Below are positions 45,726 to 55,154 of a DNA stretch of 64,000 nucleotides, piece by piece. Numbering within the stretch: the stretch's first letter is position 1; the number at the start of each line of letters is the position of its first letter. Under the pieces are notes generated by a model, which was given only the letters and a program-made list of their open reading frames with translations, ran no database searches and was not told the origin of the DNA. Source of the stretch: Clostridium hydrogeniformans DSM 21757 (lineage in GTDB: Bacteria; Bacillota; Clostridia; Clostridiales; Clostridiaceae); NCBI RefSeq assembly GCF_000686705.1, contig NZ_JMLJ01000003.1, positions 1 through 64,000 of the forward strand, given 5' to 3'. Position numbers and translations under genes: made by a program.

Positions 45726-46182
45726 CCTCACCATATATATTTAGTGAAAACCCTTGAGTTAGTGCAAGGTTTGCATACTCCTTAGCTCCAAATAAAGATA
45801 AGTCTCTATAATTCCCACATTGAAGTTCATTAGCTGCTGGAATTTCAGTAGCATTTAATACCTCTTCTAAAGATTTTTCTAAGGCTACCTTAACCTTAAC
45901 TGGTTCTACCTCTCCCCAAAGTATTAAATAAAACCCTGTTCTACATCCCATTGGAGATAAATCAATAACAATCTCTCCTAAATTATCTCTTAAATATCCT
46001 GCTAGTAAATGTTCAAGTCCATGAATTGCTCCTGTTGGTATTGATTCCTTATTTGGCTGAGTAAATCTTAAATCAAATTTAGTAACCTTGTCTCCTTTTT
46101 CTCCTTGAAGTACACAACACTTTCTAACATAAGGTGCCTTTACCTTTGTATGATCTAGTTTAAAACTTTCAACTTTTTGCAT
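45715..46182 (-). CDS. luxS: S-ribosylhomocysteine lyase LuxS
   Basis: LuxS splits S-ribosylhomocysteine to homocysteine and the AI-2 precursor DPD. The 155 residues match its normal length. The metal site is HGLEH (about 53-57) with a third ligand Cys in LQCGNYRDLSLFGA (about 122), and the catalytic Cys lies in SPMGCRTGFY. The product homocysteine feeds the adjoining metH. The start has AGGAGG 7 nt upstream. A 268-nt gap separates it from metF; no terminator was seen there, so read-through from the SAM riboswitch transcript is possible. Confidence 0.97.
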   Translation of the reverse strand: MQKVESFKLDHTKVKAPYVRKCCVLQGEKGDKVTKFDLRFTQPNKESIPTGAIHGLEHLLAGYLRDNLGEIVIDLSPMGCRTGFYLILWGEVEPVKVKVALEKSLEEVLNATEIPAANELQCGNYRDLSLFGAKEYANLALTQGFSLNIYGEDDE

Positions 46183-46334
46183 TTTTTATTCCTCCTAAAA
46201 CAAATATTTATTTTTATAATCTTTATTTATGGTAATAATTTTTTTAAGAATAGAAATAATAATTTTAAAATTTTTAATTCCTTTAAGTAAAATTTAGCCT
46301 TAGTGACTCTTCTTTAAATCGAATTTTATTTTAT

Positions 46335-46372
46335 TAAACTTATAGGATTTTAATATAAACGCTTAACCCATT
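46335..46372 (-). repeat. Possible third, weaker copy of block Y
   Basis: On the minus strand GGTTAAGCGTTTATATTA, then AAATCCTATAAG, resembles the Y blocks in the 23 kb and 42 kb gaps. It lies between metF and luxS. The match is shorter and less certain. Confidence 0.35.
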
Positions 46373-46450
46373 TATTTAAAAACATCCTTAATTTATTTTA
46401 GAGAAATGTGTAAATTAATTTTCAACTTAAAACCCTATGTTAATATTAAA

Positions 46451-47338
46451 TTATATAGCAATCTTATTGTTTATAGACTTTAATATAGTTGATAAATTTT
46501 CATTTATTTTAGTGGCCACATAAACATTATTCATGGTATAAAGGTGAATTCCCTGAACTCCACTTGAAACCAAATCTACTATTTGCTCTGTAGCATAAGC
46601 TATTCCTGCATCCTTCAATGCCTCTTTATCATGACCATACTTATCCATAATTCTTAGAAACTTTTTAGGAATATTAACTCTACAAAGACTAGCTATTCTA
46701 TTAATTTGATTTTTATTTATTACAGGCATAATTCCTGCTTGTATTGGAGCATTTATCCCCTTACTATAACAACTCTCTAAGTATCTTAAAAATATCTCAT
46801 TATCAAAGAATAATTGTGATATAAAGGAATCTGCTCCTGCCTCTAACTTTCGTTTAGTATTTTCTATTTCTTTCTCTATATTCTTATTCTCTGCATGTCC
46901 TTCTGGATAACAAGATGCCACCACCCTAAAATTCCCCTTGGACTTTATATAACTTATAAGTTCATGTCCATATTTAAAATCCCCTCTAGTATTATCTTCT
47001 TCTCTAATGTCACCTCTTAATGCTAAAATATTTTCTATATTATTATCCTTTAATTCTTTTAAAATAAAGTCTATCTCATCTTTTGTAGATCCTATACAGG
47101 TTAAATGAGCTAAGGCTTCTTTTTTACAAGAATTTTTTATATATGAAGATAACATACAAGTTTTATTGTTCTTAAGACTTCCCCCTGCACCGTAGGTTAC
47201 ACTAAGAAAATCTGGATTAAGGCCTGTAAGCTTGTCTAAAGCACCATATATACTTTCTATAGGTGTTGTATCCTTTGGAGGAAAAACCTCAAAAGAAAAA
47301 ACTACTTCCTTTTCATTAAACTTTTTACTTATATTCAT
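46451..47338 (-). CDS. metF: Methylenetetrahydrofolate reductase
   Basis: The 295-residue FAD enzyme reduces methylene-THF to methyl-THF for MetH. It has SFEVFPPKDT near residue 16, LSVTYGAGGS (about 41-50), LAHLTCIGST, NILALRGDIRE (about 98-108) and DSFISQLFFDNE (about 170-181), the MetF barrel landmarks. The start is ATG 47338 with GGGGG 9 nt upstream. It is first in the series metF, luxS, activation protein, metH and lies directly behind a SAM-I riboswitch and terminator. Confidence 0.97.
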   Translation of the reverse strand: MNISKKFNEKEVVFSFEVFPPKDTTPIESIYGALDKLTGLNPDFLSVTYGAGGSLKNNKTCMLSSYIKNSCKKEALAHLTCIGSTKDEIDFILKELKDNNIENILALRGDIREEDNTRGDFKYGHELISYIKSKGNFRVVASCYPEGHAENKNIEKEIENTKRKLEAGADSFISQLFFDNEIFLRYLESCYSKGINAPIQAGIMPVINKNQINRIASLCRVNIPKKFLRIMDKYGHDKEALKDAGIAYATEQIVDLVSSGVQGIHLYTMNNVYVATKINENLSTILKSINNKIAI

Positions 47339-47424
47339 ATAAATTTACCCCCTAAAATGTTACTTATCTTTTAGTTCTGCAACTGAAGCTGGTTATTTTT
47401 CATAATAAATTTTGGGAGAAGGAT

Positions 47425-47462
47425 AAAAAAATAAGAGCCTAAAGGATTATCCTTTAGGCTCT
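47425..47462 (-). terminator. SAM riboswitch terminator
   Basis: AGAGCCTAAAGGA / TCCTTTAGGCTCT is a perfect 13-bp stem followed on the minus strand by TATTTTTTTATCC. It lies between the aptamer and metF and should form when SAM is bound. Confidence 0.93.
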
Positions 47463-47480
47463 TTATCTACACCTTAAGAT

Positions 47481-47591
47481 TCCCTTATCTTTCAGCAATG
47501 CTGCAGGATTTAGCACCGTATATATACTCATAAAAGTATATATTGGTTGCCGGGTTTCACAGGGCCAGTCCCTCCACCTCTCTTGATAAGT
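47481..47591 (-). promoter_or_regulatory. SAM-I (S-box) riboswitch
   Basis: The minus strand carries the S-box core in order: CTTATCAAGAGAGGTGGAGG, GACTGGCCC, TGAAACCCGGCAACC, a long AU stem (47522-47543), GGTGCTAAATCC, then GAAAGATAAGG closing P1 with CTTATC. S-boxes terminate transcription when SAM is plentiful. The location before metF fits the expected target. Confidence 0.96.
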
Positions 47592-47906
47592 TATTTAATT
47601 TTTATTTTAAAACTAATTATACAACTTTATTATTTTTTTTCAAGAGTAAATTTATATTTTTTTAATTTTAAAATTATAAACCATTAAAATATATCTTTTT
47701 AGGTTTAATATATATTAAAATAATAAATTAATAAATATTCTTTCTTCTTAAATATTTTTAATTACTATCATATTGTCACTTTACCCTAAGAAAGTTATAA
47801 TATAAATATTGTTACTATAAAGATAAAGCATATACTATTTAAATAAAAAACATATGCTTTTCCTGAAACTTTGCTTATAATTACAATATAAATGGAGGTG
47901 TATGGT

Positions 47907-49142
47907 TTGAATAAACTATTAAAAGAAGCTGATAGATGTTATAAATGTAAAAATGCAAGATGTAGTAAAAATTGTCCTGTAAATACCCCAATTCCAGAAA
48001 TAATTGAATTATTTCAAGAAGGTAAACTTAAAGAAGCAGGGGAAATTTTATTTAATAATAACCCCCTTTCTGTAGTATGTGCACTAATTTGTCCTCACGA
48101 AAAACAATGTTTTGGTCATTGTATAAAAGGAATTAAAGATGAGCCTATACCTTTCCATGAAATGGAGTATATAATATCCAATGAATTTCTTAATTTAAAG
48201 ACCTTTACCCAAAGAGAAAAACTTAATAAAAAGGTTGCAATCATAGGCTCAGGACCTGCTGGTATAACCATTGCTTTTAAATTAGCTCTTAAAGGATATG
48301 ATATAACTTTATTTGATGCTCATGATGAAATTGGTGGGGTATTAAGATATGGTATCCCAGAGTTTAGACTTCCAAAGGATATTTTAGAAAAAATCAAGAT
48401 TTTCTTACTTCAGCTTGGAGTTAAAATAAGACCTAATACCTTAATTGGTCCTGTTATTACTTTAGAAGATCTTAAAAATGATGGATATGAATCTATATTT
48501 ATAGGTACTGGAGTATGGAAACCTAATAAATTAAATCTAAAGGGTGAAAGTCTTGGTCATGTTCATTATGCTATAGATTATCTTAAAAATCCTAAGGTAT
48601 ACAACTTAGGAAATAGAGTTTGTGTTATAGGTGCTGGAGATGTAGCTATGGATGCTGCTAGAACTGCTTTAAGACAAGGTTCAAAGGAAGTATACATACT
48701 TTATCGAAAAACATTTGAGGACATGCCAGCAACAAAGCATGAGCTTAATATGGCTAAGGAGGAGGGGGTTAAATTTCAACTCTTAAAATCTCCTATAGAA
48801 ATTACCGATGAAGGGGTTAAATATTTAGAGGTATCTAGATCTTTAAATGAAGATGGAAAAGTTGTAGTGTCAACTATAGAAGATAGTGAAGGTCTTTTCA
48901 AAGCAGATAGTGTAATAGTCTCTGTAAGCCAAGGTCCTAGAGCTAATATAGTTTCTAATACCACTGGTCTTGAAATAAATAAATGGGGCCTTCTAATAAC
49001 AGATGATGTTGGAAATACAACAAAAGAAGGTGTTTTTGCTAGTGGTGACGTGGTAACTGGAGCAAGGACTGTAGTTGAAGCTGTTAAATACTCTAAAAAA
49101 GTAGCTGAAGCTATGGATGATTATATGAAAAATAAAAAATAA
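47907..49142 (+). CDS. GltD-like NAD(P)-dependent FAD oxidoreductase
   Basis: The 411-residue protein resembles the glutamate synthase small subunit. An N-terminal double iron-sulfur region comes first (CYKCKNARCSKNCP and CALICPHEKQCFGHC). An FAD site AIIGSGPAGI (about 112) and an NADPH site VIGAGDVAMDAARTA (about 244) follow, then GVFASGDVVTGART at the end. No large glutamate synthase subunit is adjacent, and no NfnA. The start chosen is TTG 47907, 8 nt after GGAGG; an in-frame ATG at 47892 overlaps that site. It may supply electrons to a distant partner or act as a stand-alone dehydrogenase. Confidence 0.85.
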   Translation: MNKLLKEADRCYKCKNARCSKNCPVNTPIPEIIELFQEGKLKEAGEILFNNNPLSVVCALICPHEKQCFGHCIKGIKDEPIPFHEMEYIISNEFLNLKTFTQREKLNKKVAIIGSGPAGITIAFKLALKGYDITLFDAHDEIGGVLRYGIPEFRLPKDILEKIKIFLLQLGVKIRPNTLIGPVITLEDLKNDGYESIFIGTGVWKPNKLNLKGESLGHVHYAIDYLKNPKVYNLGNRVCVIGAGDVAMDAARTALRQGSKEVYILYRKTFEDMPATKHELNMAKEEGVKFQLLKSPIEITDEGVKYLEVSRSLNEDGKVVVSTIEDSEGLFKADSVIVSVSQGPRANIVSNTTGLEINKWGLLITDDVGNTTKEGVFASGDVVTGARTVVEAVKYSKKVAEAMDDYMKNKK

Positions 49143-49177
49143 TTATTTTACTCTCTACAAATACTGTTTAAAATAAA

Positions 49178-49211
49178 AGTAAGGAAAGCCCATAAGACTT
49201 TCCTTACTTTT
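49178..49211 (+). terminator. Terminator of the GltD-like gene
   Basis: AGTAAGGAAAG / CTTTCCTTACT forms a perfect 11-bp stem followed by TTTTATT. Confidence 0.9.
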
Positions 49212-49378
49212 TATTATAGATAAACCACCTAAAAGATTACTCTTTTAATACATATTAAATAATAATAGCTAGTAATTTAGTTTCAATTATCATATTGTAT
49301 ATCTATTTAAAAGCTTTTAATACTAAAATCTCTTAAATAATAGTACAATATATTTACTCCATTTCTCTATAAATATAT

Positions 49379-49990
49379 TTATTTCTTAAATATTCCAAAA
49401 GGCTTTCCTACAGGTAAAAATACTTTTCCAAAGTGAGTATTAAGCACTGCAGCACCACAACCATAAAAAGATAATAGTGATATTATAAGTTCTGAATATG
49501 CTGCTATGTGGTGACCTAATTCTGGCATTACTCCTAGTGAATTCATAGTTAAACCTAAAAATAAAAAATCTATAAATAAGAATATTGAAAATAATACCTT
49601 ATGAGTTTCCATAGCTCCTATGGTCATAAACATAGTAAATATTAAATATCCAAGAAAGGCAAAACCTAATTGTTTTGTATCTGCAGCCGCTGCAAGTCCC
49701 TCTCCTAATACACCCTTTTGAATAATCCAAGTAAAGCCCATAGCAAACCAAAAGAAAGCATAAGCTCCAAATGCTGTTGCACCAAAGGTGTTATTATGTT
49801 TAAAATCATTTATACATGCAACTAATTGAGCAGAAGCACCTAAAAATATTGCCCAAGGTAAAACTAAAGATACTCCATTAGTAACTCCTAATTTTTGAGA
49901 AGATGCTACTAAAGTTATTATAGCTAGTCCAAATAAACCTAAGGCTGAAGGGTCTGCCGTTACTATCTTTACATTATGTAATTCCTTCAT
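49379..49990 (-). CDS. AceTr/SatP-family acetate uptake transporter
   Basis: The 203-residue protein has six membrane helices and the family's N-terminal signature ADPSALGLFGLAI (about residues 12-24). AFFWFAMGFTWIIQ and a late LISLLSFYGCGAAVLN are also typical. Members (SatP/YaaH, GPR1/FUN34) carry acetate and succinate. Acetate is a main clostridial fermentation product. The start has AGGAGG 6 nt upstream. It is monocistronic. Confidence 0.92.
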   Translation of the reverse strand: MKELHNVKIVTADPSALGLFGLAIITLVASSQKLGVTNGVSLVLPWAIFLGASAQLVACINDFKHNNTFGATAFGAYAFFWFAMGFTWIIQKGVLGEGLAAAADTKQLGFAFLGYLIFTMFMTIGAMETHKVLFSIFLFIDFLFLGLTMNSLGVMPELGHHIAAYSELIISLLSFYGCGAAVLNTHFGKVFLPVGKPFGIFKK

Positions 49991-50189
49991 ATTTCCTCCT
50001 TAATTTAACATTTTGTAAATTTTTTCGCTAAATGTCCCTAAGATAGGATATTACAGAAAGCTATTATTGTCAATATTAATCAATATAACATGTTCTATTA
50101 ATTATTTTAATAAAACATTAGTATATAAATTAACAATTTTATCAATTCCATAAAGTATTAAACAGTCTATTATAGTTTAAATTTTTGTA

Positions 50190-50242
50190 AAATAAAGAAA
50201 AGACCTCACTACTAATCTTATTAGATTTAGCAGTAAAGTCTT
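50190..50242 (-). terminator. Terminator of the dihydropyrimidinase gene
   Basis: On the minus strand AAGACTTTACTGCTAA pairs with TTAGTAGTGAGGTCTT over 16 bp, including G-U pairs, followed by TTCTTTATTTT. Confidence 0.87.
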
Positions 50243-50263
50243 AGATTTAATTATTGTTAAGTT

Positions 50264-51649
50264 TTAATTCTTACAATATGGTTTTCTTTTTATAAACTCT
50301 CCATAACCCTTTTCTCCAAAGAATTCATTATCCTTCATTACAACCTTACCACGAACCATAGTAAGTACTGGATACCCTTGAACCTCAAATCCTTCATATG
50401 GTGTGTAATCCACATTTTCATGAAGAATATCCTTAGTTATAGTTACTTTTTTCTCTTTATCTATTATTACTATATCTGCATCTGATCCAGCCATTATACT
50501 TCCCTTCTTTGGATATAATCCAAAGATTTTTGCTGGGTTTGTACTTATTACTTCTACAAACTTATTTATGGATATTCTATTCTTCATTACTCCTTCTGAG
50601 AATAAGAGAGGAACTCTTGCTTCTACACCTGGTGCTCCATTTGGACATTTAGTAAAATCATCTTTTCCAAGCTGCTTTTCTTTATTGAAGTTAAAAGGAC
50701 AATGGTCAGTGGCTACAACCTGTATAGATCCATCTCTAATACCATCCCATAGAGCTTCTTTATTATATTCCTCTCTTAATGGAGGACTCATTATATATTT
50801 TAACCCTTCATTATTTGGAAGGTTATATCTTTCTTCATCTAATAATAAATACTGAGGGCATGTTTCTGCATAAACATTTTCTTGTCCTCTTTCCCTTGCC
50901 ATTTTTATATAATCTAACCCAAGCTTACAAGATAAATGAACTATATATAAAGGTGAATCTGAAGCTAATGAAGCTAAATTTAACATTCTATTTATAGCCT
51001 CTCCTTCGCACTCTACAGGTCTACTCTTACTGTGATAAATAGGAGCCTTTAATCCTTTTTTTACAAAATCTTCTCTTAAATAATTTATAGTATCGTTGTT
51101 TTCTGGATGAACTGTTACTATAGAGCCTACTTCCTTTGACTTAAGAAGTACCTTAAAAGCCTCCTCATCACTTACCTTAAATCCATAAGTTAAGTAAAAT
51201 TTATAGCTTGATATTCCTTCTTTAACTAGTTCCTCCATATCGTTTAAAACTTCATCATTCACATGTTGTATAACTCCATGAAAGCTGTAATCTATTACTG
51301 CCTTATCCTTTGCTAATTTATGATACTCATTTATTTGATGATTAAGTTTACATCCTACAGGACCAAATCCTATATGATCAACTACCGATGTGGTACCTCC
51401 ACAAGCTGCTGCCCTTGTTCCTGTATAAAAGTCATCTGCTGCTCTTGCTATTCCCACATCTAAATCAAAATGAGTATGTACATCTACTCCACCAGGTATA
51501 ATAAATTTTCCATTTGCATCAATAAGTTCATCTACTTCCATATTTAGATCAATGCCTATTTCTTTTATAATTCCATCCTCAATATAAATATCACCCTCAA
51601 AAACATCGGAAGCCGTAGCTATAGTCCCGTTTTTTATTAAAGTCCTCAT
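50264..51649 (-). CDS. Dihydropyrimidinase / D-hydantoinase
   Basis: The 461-residue cyclic amidohydrolase has the binuclear metal site: GGVDVHTHFD (about 54-63), the carbamylated Lys in SSYKFYLTYG (about 150), VTVHPEN, YIVHLSCK and ATDHCPFN. It opens dihydrouracil, dihydrothymine or hydantoin rings. The cytosolic enzyme is normally a tetramer. The start has AAGGGGG 9 nt upstream. No other pyrimidine degradation gene adjoins it. Allantoinase is the main alternative, but the motif wording favours dihydropyrimidinase. Confidence 0.92.
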   Translation of the reverse strand: MRTLIKNGTIATASDVFEGDIYIEDGIIKEIGIDLNMEVDELIDANGKFIIPGGVDVHTHFDLDVGIARAADDFYTGTRAAACGGTTSVVDHIGFGPVGCKLNHQINEYHKLAKDKAVIDYSFHGVIQHVNDEVLNDMEELVKEGISSYKFYLTYGFKVSDEEAFKVLLKSKEVGSIVTVHPENNDTINYLREDFVKKGLKAPIYHSKSRPVECEGEAINRMLNLASLASDSPLYIVHLSCKLGLDYIKMARERGQENVYAETCPQYLLLDEERYNLPNNEGLKYIMSPPLREEYNKEALWDGIRDGSIQVVATDHCPFNFNKEKQLGKDDFTKCPNGAPGVEARVPLLFSEGVMKNRISINKFVEVISTNPAKIFGLYPKKGSIMAGSDADIVIIDKEKKVTITKDILHENVDYTPYEGFEVQGYPVLTMVRGKVVMKDNEFFGEKGYGEFIKRKPYCKN

Positions 51650-52187
51650 CTGTCTTCCCCCTTATTTAAAATACAATATAAAATATATACTAAAGCTAGA
51701 CTTTTAATCTTCCTCATACATTATAAAAATCCATAAACTCATCTAATTATATGAATTAAATGTTATATCAATTATAATTAATGCTTTTGACCTTTAGGAT
51801 AGTAGCCCTTGTCCTATAAAGAAAAGTCATTATATTCATATACATTAATTTAATCACCTAGCTAAATTACTTTATTTATCTCTAACCCTTTTACCTAATA
51901 AAAATTAAGCACTAAATTTATAAAGCAATTTTCAATCCAAAATTAGTAATTGTCTTTTTATAAATTTATATCTATTCTACTTTTTACTATTGCTCTATTG
52001 ATTTATCTGTGTTTACTCTCTTTCTTACTCCTTATTTTACTTATTTATTATAATCCTTAATTTAAATTAATAGATTTATTTTTGTAAACTTTTTCTTAAC
52101 TTTAAAATTCCTTAGATAATTTCCCTATAGGAAAAATATCTACCTCCTATATAATATAATGTAAAAATATCTCCTGATTTTATAAAA
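51650..52187. other. Intergenic region with one irregular hairpin
   Basis: Between the dihydropyrimidinase start and the mgtC terminator. An irregular hairpin at 51783-51828 pairs GCTTTTGACCTTTAGGA with TCCTATAAAGAAAAG around a GTAGCCCTTG loop. It lies about 135 nt upstream of the dihydropyrimidinase start and matches no class I know. The rest is AT-rich with no ORF. Confidence 0.4.
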
Positions 52188-52250
52188 ATAATTATCATTA
52201 TTAGAATTTTATTATCATCATGATAAATTTTATTATTTTGATAATTATTG
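52188..52250 (-). terminator. Long AT-rich hairpin, probable mgtC-like terminator
   Basis: AATTATCA...TGATAATT close an imperfect hairpin whose inner arms include TTATTATCA / TGATAAATTT. On the minus strand ATTTTTATAAAATC follows. It lies 8 nt past the stop codon. Confidence 0.65.
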
Positions 52251-52257
52251 ATTCTAC

Positions 52258-52920
52258 TTATATATTCTCCACTTCTACACTAATAACCCCATCTGTATCT
52301 TCTATCTTTCTTATAATATCTAAGGCTTTACCTTCTTTTTTTAGCCTAACTTTTAACTCCACAGTATAAGTTTCCTCCCCATTATTACGACTTTTTCTAG
52401 ACTTATAATAAATTACATTTCCCTTACATTCTTCTATGGATTTAATTATGTCCCCTTTAGATTCTTTTAATATATCTATCACCATATCAACTTGTCCTCT
52501 TAAAATAGTCTTTAATGATTTTTGAAGTATCTCAAGTCCTACTAAAACTAATACTGTAGAAAATATACTAATCTCATAAAGCCCTGCCCCTACAGCTATA
52601 CCGATACCAGATGTAGCCCATATTCCTGCTGCTGTAGTAAGACCTTTAACAGCCTGTTTCTGAAGTATTATTGTTCCTGCTCCAAGAAATCCAACTCCAC
52701 TTACAATCTGTGCTGCTATTCTACTTGGGTCTAAGCCAATACCATCAAGTCCTAATATATCATAGAACCCATACTTTGAAACAATGGTTATTAAGGCACT
52801 ACCAATACCTACTAAAAAATGCGTTCTCAGCCCCGCTTCTTTAGATCTAAGTTCTCTTTCAATTCCTATAAGTCCCGCTAGTATTCCTGCAACTAAGAGC
52901 CTTAAAAACATATTATACAT
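52258..52920 (-). CDS. MgtC/SapB-family membrane protein
   Basis: The 220-residue protein has four to five N-terminal helices with the MgtC signature GIERELRSKEAGLRTHFLVGIGSAL (about 19-43) and DPSRIAAQIVSGVGFLGAGTII (about 63-84). The cytosolic C-terminal domain (about 145-220) is ACT-like in pattern. MgtC proteins are linked to Mg2+ limitation and to F-ATPase inhibition in pathogens; the SapB branch is less defined. The start has GGGGGAG upstream. It is monocistronic. Confidence 0.92.
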   Translation of the reverse strand: MYNMFLRLLVAGILAGLIGIERELRSKEAGLRTHFLVGIGSALITIVSKYGFYDILGLDGIGLDPSRIAAQIVSGVGFLGAGTIILQKQAVKGLTTAAGIWATSGIGIAVGAGLYEISIFSTVLVLVGLEILQKSLKTILRGQVDMVIDILKESKGDIIKSIEECKGNVIYYKSRKSRNNGEETYTVELKVRLKKEGKALDIIRKIEDTDGVISVEVENI

Positions 52921-53341
52921 AAATCTCCCCCATTCTATAATTTATAATCATATATTTCCTTATTTATTTAATATAATTATACTCCTCTCCCATAAGTTTA
53001 TGTAAAAATACATTTATTTTTCTAAACAGTTTACATAATATTAAAACCTCATGTCCTATAATTAGGTTACTAGATAGACAAGTATTAAAGTTATACTTTA
53101 AGCTTTTTTAAGGAATAATGTTAAAATTGATTACTTGTTACAAAATAGATTGTAATAATACTCTAAGTATAAAGCTAATAATAAAACTTACATCCCCCTT
53201 AAAAGCAATAGGTAAAAAGGATTGCTAGATTCTCTTTAATAACTTAAGAATTTAGATTAATTTTATAATGAGGTAATTTATGTAAAGGAGAATAGCATAT
53301 TAAGAGATAATATGTTATTATTTCTAACTTATAATTTATAA
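52921..53341. other. Intergenic region, no gene seen
   Basis: Between the mgtC-like gene start and the hydrogenase terminator. AAAGGAG at 53284 is not followed by an ORF of useful size. It probably contains the mgtC-like promoter on the minus strand. Confidence 0.4.
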
Positions 53342-53393
53342 TAAAAGAAAACCCTCTAACTTTTACTAAAAATCAGCAAAAGTTAGAGGGTTT
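53342..53393 (-). terminator. Terminator of the [FeFe] hydrogenase gene
   Basis: AAACCCTCTAACTTTT pairs perfectly with AAAAGTTAGAGGGTTT around a short loop. The minus strand continues TCTTTTATT. It lies about 40 nt past the stop codon. Confidence 0.93.
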
Positions 53394-53429
53394 CTATAAG
53401 ATTTTAATCCTATTAATTTAAATGGCTCT

Positions 53430-55154
53430 TTACTTTTTATATTTTAAATGTAAAAGCTTATGAGCTAGTCCTTCTCCAGCCTTACCAAAATAAGTTTCAT
53501 ACATCTTAATTAAAGCTTCATTTTCATGAGATTTTCTTCTCTTAAGATTCTTATCTTGATTATAAAGTACTGATGCTCTCACCGCTCTTATATTTACTTT
53601 CTCTCTATCTGCAGCACTTACATGAGGTTGTCCACCGCCATCTACACATCCCCCTGGACATGCCATTACCTCTATAAAGTGATATTGTTTTTCATTGACT
53701 TTTCCAGACTTCATAAATTCAAACAGGTTAGAAGATCCATTTATTACTGCTATATTATATTCTTGTCCACCTATTTCAACAGCTGCTTCTTTTATTCCCT
53801 TAAGTCCTCTTACTTCTTCATACTCTATGTTTTGTAATTCCTTATTTTCAATAAAATCTTTAGCACTTCTTAAAGCTGCCTCACAAACTCCGCCAGTTGC
53901 TCCAAAAATAGCTCCTGCTCCTGTATACTCTCCCATAGCTGGATCTACTACACTATCTTCAAGTTTTGCAAAATCTATTTTTGCATCCTTTATCATTTTT
54001 GCAAGCTCTCTAGTGGTTATAACAGCATCTATATTTCTTAAACCATCATTCTCCATCTCTTCTCTATCAGCTTCGTACTTTTTAGCAGTACAAGGCATTA
54101 TAGTAACAGTATATACACTCTTTGGATCTAATCCTTCTATAGATGGATAATAAGTCTTAGTAGCTGCACCAAATATCTGCTGTGGTGATTTAGCTGTAGA
54201 TATATTATCTAAAAGTTCAGGATAGTAATTTTCGACCTGTCTAACCCAAGCTGGACAGCATGATGTAAACATTGGGAAAGGTCCATTATTTTTAACTCTT
54301 TGAACAAACTCTGTAGCCTCTTCCATTATAGTCATGTCTGCTCCAAAGTTTATATCGAATATCTTGTCAAATCCAAGATTTCTTAATGCTGTATATAATT
54401 TTCCTGTTACATCCACCCCATAACCCATCTTAAATAACTCTCCCATAGAGGTTCTTACTGATGGAGCCATAGCTACAATTACATGCTTTTCAGTATCTTC
54501 TAATGCAGATTTCACCCTATCCATATGACTCTTTTCTGATAAAGCATCTACTGGACATGCAATTACACATTGTCCACATAATAAACAGCTAGTTTCATCG
54601 AAACATTTTAATCCCTCTGTTCCTATTACCTTTTCTCCATCTTTATCTACAAATTTTATAGTAGATGTACCTGTTTTATTAGTACATGCTCCCACACATC
54701 TTCCGCACTTTACACACTTAGATCTATCTATAACTAAAGACCTACTTCTGTCATCTATATATTCTGATTTATCTGCAGGTAAAAATGGCTTTGAAGCTCT
54801 TGCCTTATGCTTTATAACTAATTTTAAGAACTCACAATTTTCTCTCCTTTTACAAGGACCGCACTTAAATTCATGAGAATCTAGCATATTAGATATTCTT
54901 TCTTTTATTCTTTCAGTTACTCTTTCAGAATTAGTGGTTATTACCATACCTTCCTCTACAAAAGTATTACAAGCTGTAACTAATTCATCTTTTCCCTCTA
55001 CCTCAACTACACAAACTCCACAATTTCCTACATCATTACAATCCTTCAAGAAACATAAAGTAGATATGTCTATCCCATTTTCTTTAGCTGCTTTTAATAT
55101 GGTTATATTATCTTGAACTTCTAAAGCTACTCCATTAATTATTACACTTTTCAT
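53430..55154 (-). CDS. hydA: [FeFe] hydrogenase, monomeric clostridial type
   Basis: The 574-residue enzyme reduces protons with ferredoxin electrons. In order: a [2Fe-2S] plant-type domain (CFLKDCNDVGNCGVC, about 33-47), a His-Cys3 cluster (HEFKCGPCKRRENC, about 93-106), two [4Fe-4S] ferredoxin motifs (CVKCGRCVGAC and CLLCGQCVIACP), and the H-cluster motifs FTSCCPAWVRQ, MPCTAKKYEADRE and EVMACPGGCVDGGGQP. The length matches the monomeric clostridial CpI-type hydrogenase. The start has AGGAGG 6 nt upstream. It is monocistronic. I found no full Rex site in its long upstream region. Confidence 0.98.
   Translation of the reverse strand: MKSVIINGVALEVQDNITILKAAKENGIDISTLCFLKDCNDVGNCGVCVVEVEGKDELVTACNTFVEEGMVITTNSERVTERIKERISNMLDSHEFKCGPCKRRENCEFLKLVIKHKARASKPFLPADKSEYIDDRSRSLVIDRSKCVKCGRCVGACTNKTGTSTIKFVDKDGEKVIGTEGLKCFDETSCLLCGQCVIACPVDALSEKSHMDRVKSALEDTEKHVIVAMAPSVRTSMGELFKMGYGVDVTGKLYTALRNLGFDKIFDINFGADMTIMEEATEFVQRVKNNGPFPMFTSCCPAWVRQVENYYPELLDNISTAKSPQQIFGAATKTYYPSIEGLDPKSVYTVTIMPCTAKKYEADREEMENDGLRNIDAVITTRELAKMIKDAKIDFAKLEDSVVDPAMGEYTGAGAIFGATGGVCEAALRSAKDFIENKELQNIEYEEVRGLKGIKEAAVEIGGQEYNIAVINGSSNLFEFMKSGKVNEKQYHFIEVMACPGGCVDGGGQPHVSAADREKVNIRAVRASVLYNQDKNLKRRKSHENEALIKMYETYFGKAGEGLAHKLLHLKYKK

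Noticed and set aside
51783-51828. Riboswitch upstream of the dihydropyrimidinase gene
   Set aside because: It is an irregular single hairpin without any known aptamer consensus and with no second copy in the window.
52188-52250. Fur box cluster suggested by repeated GATAAT/ATTATC
   Set aside because: The repeats form one long hairpin at the 3' end of the mgtC-like gene, so a terminator explains them better.
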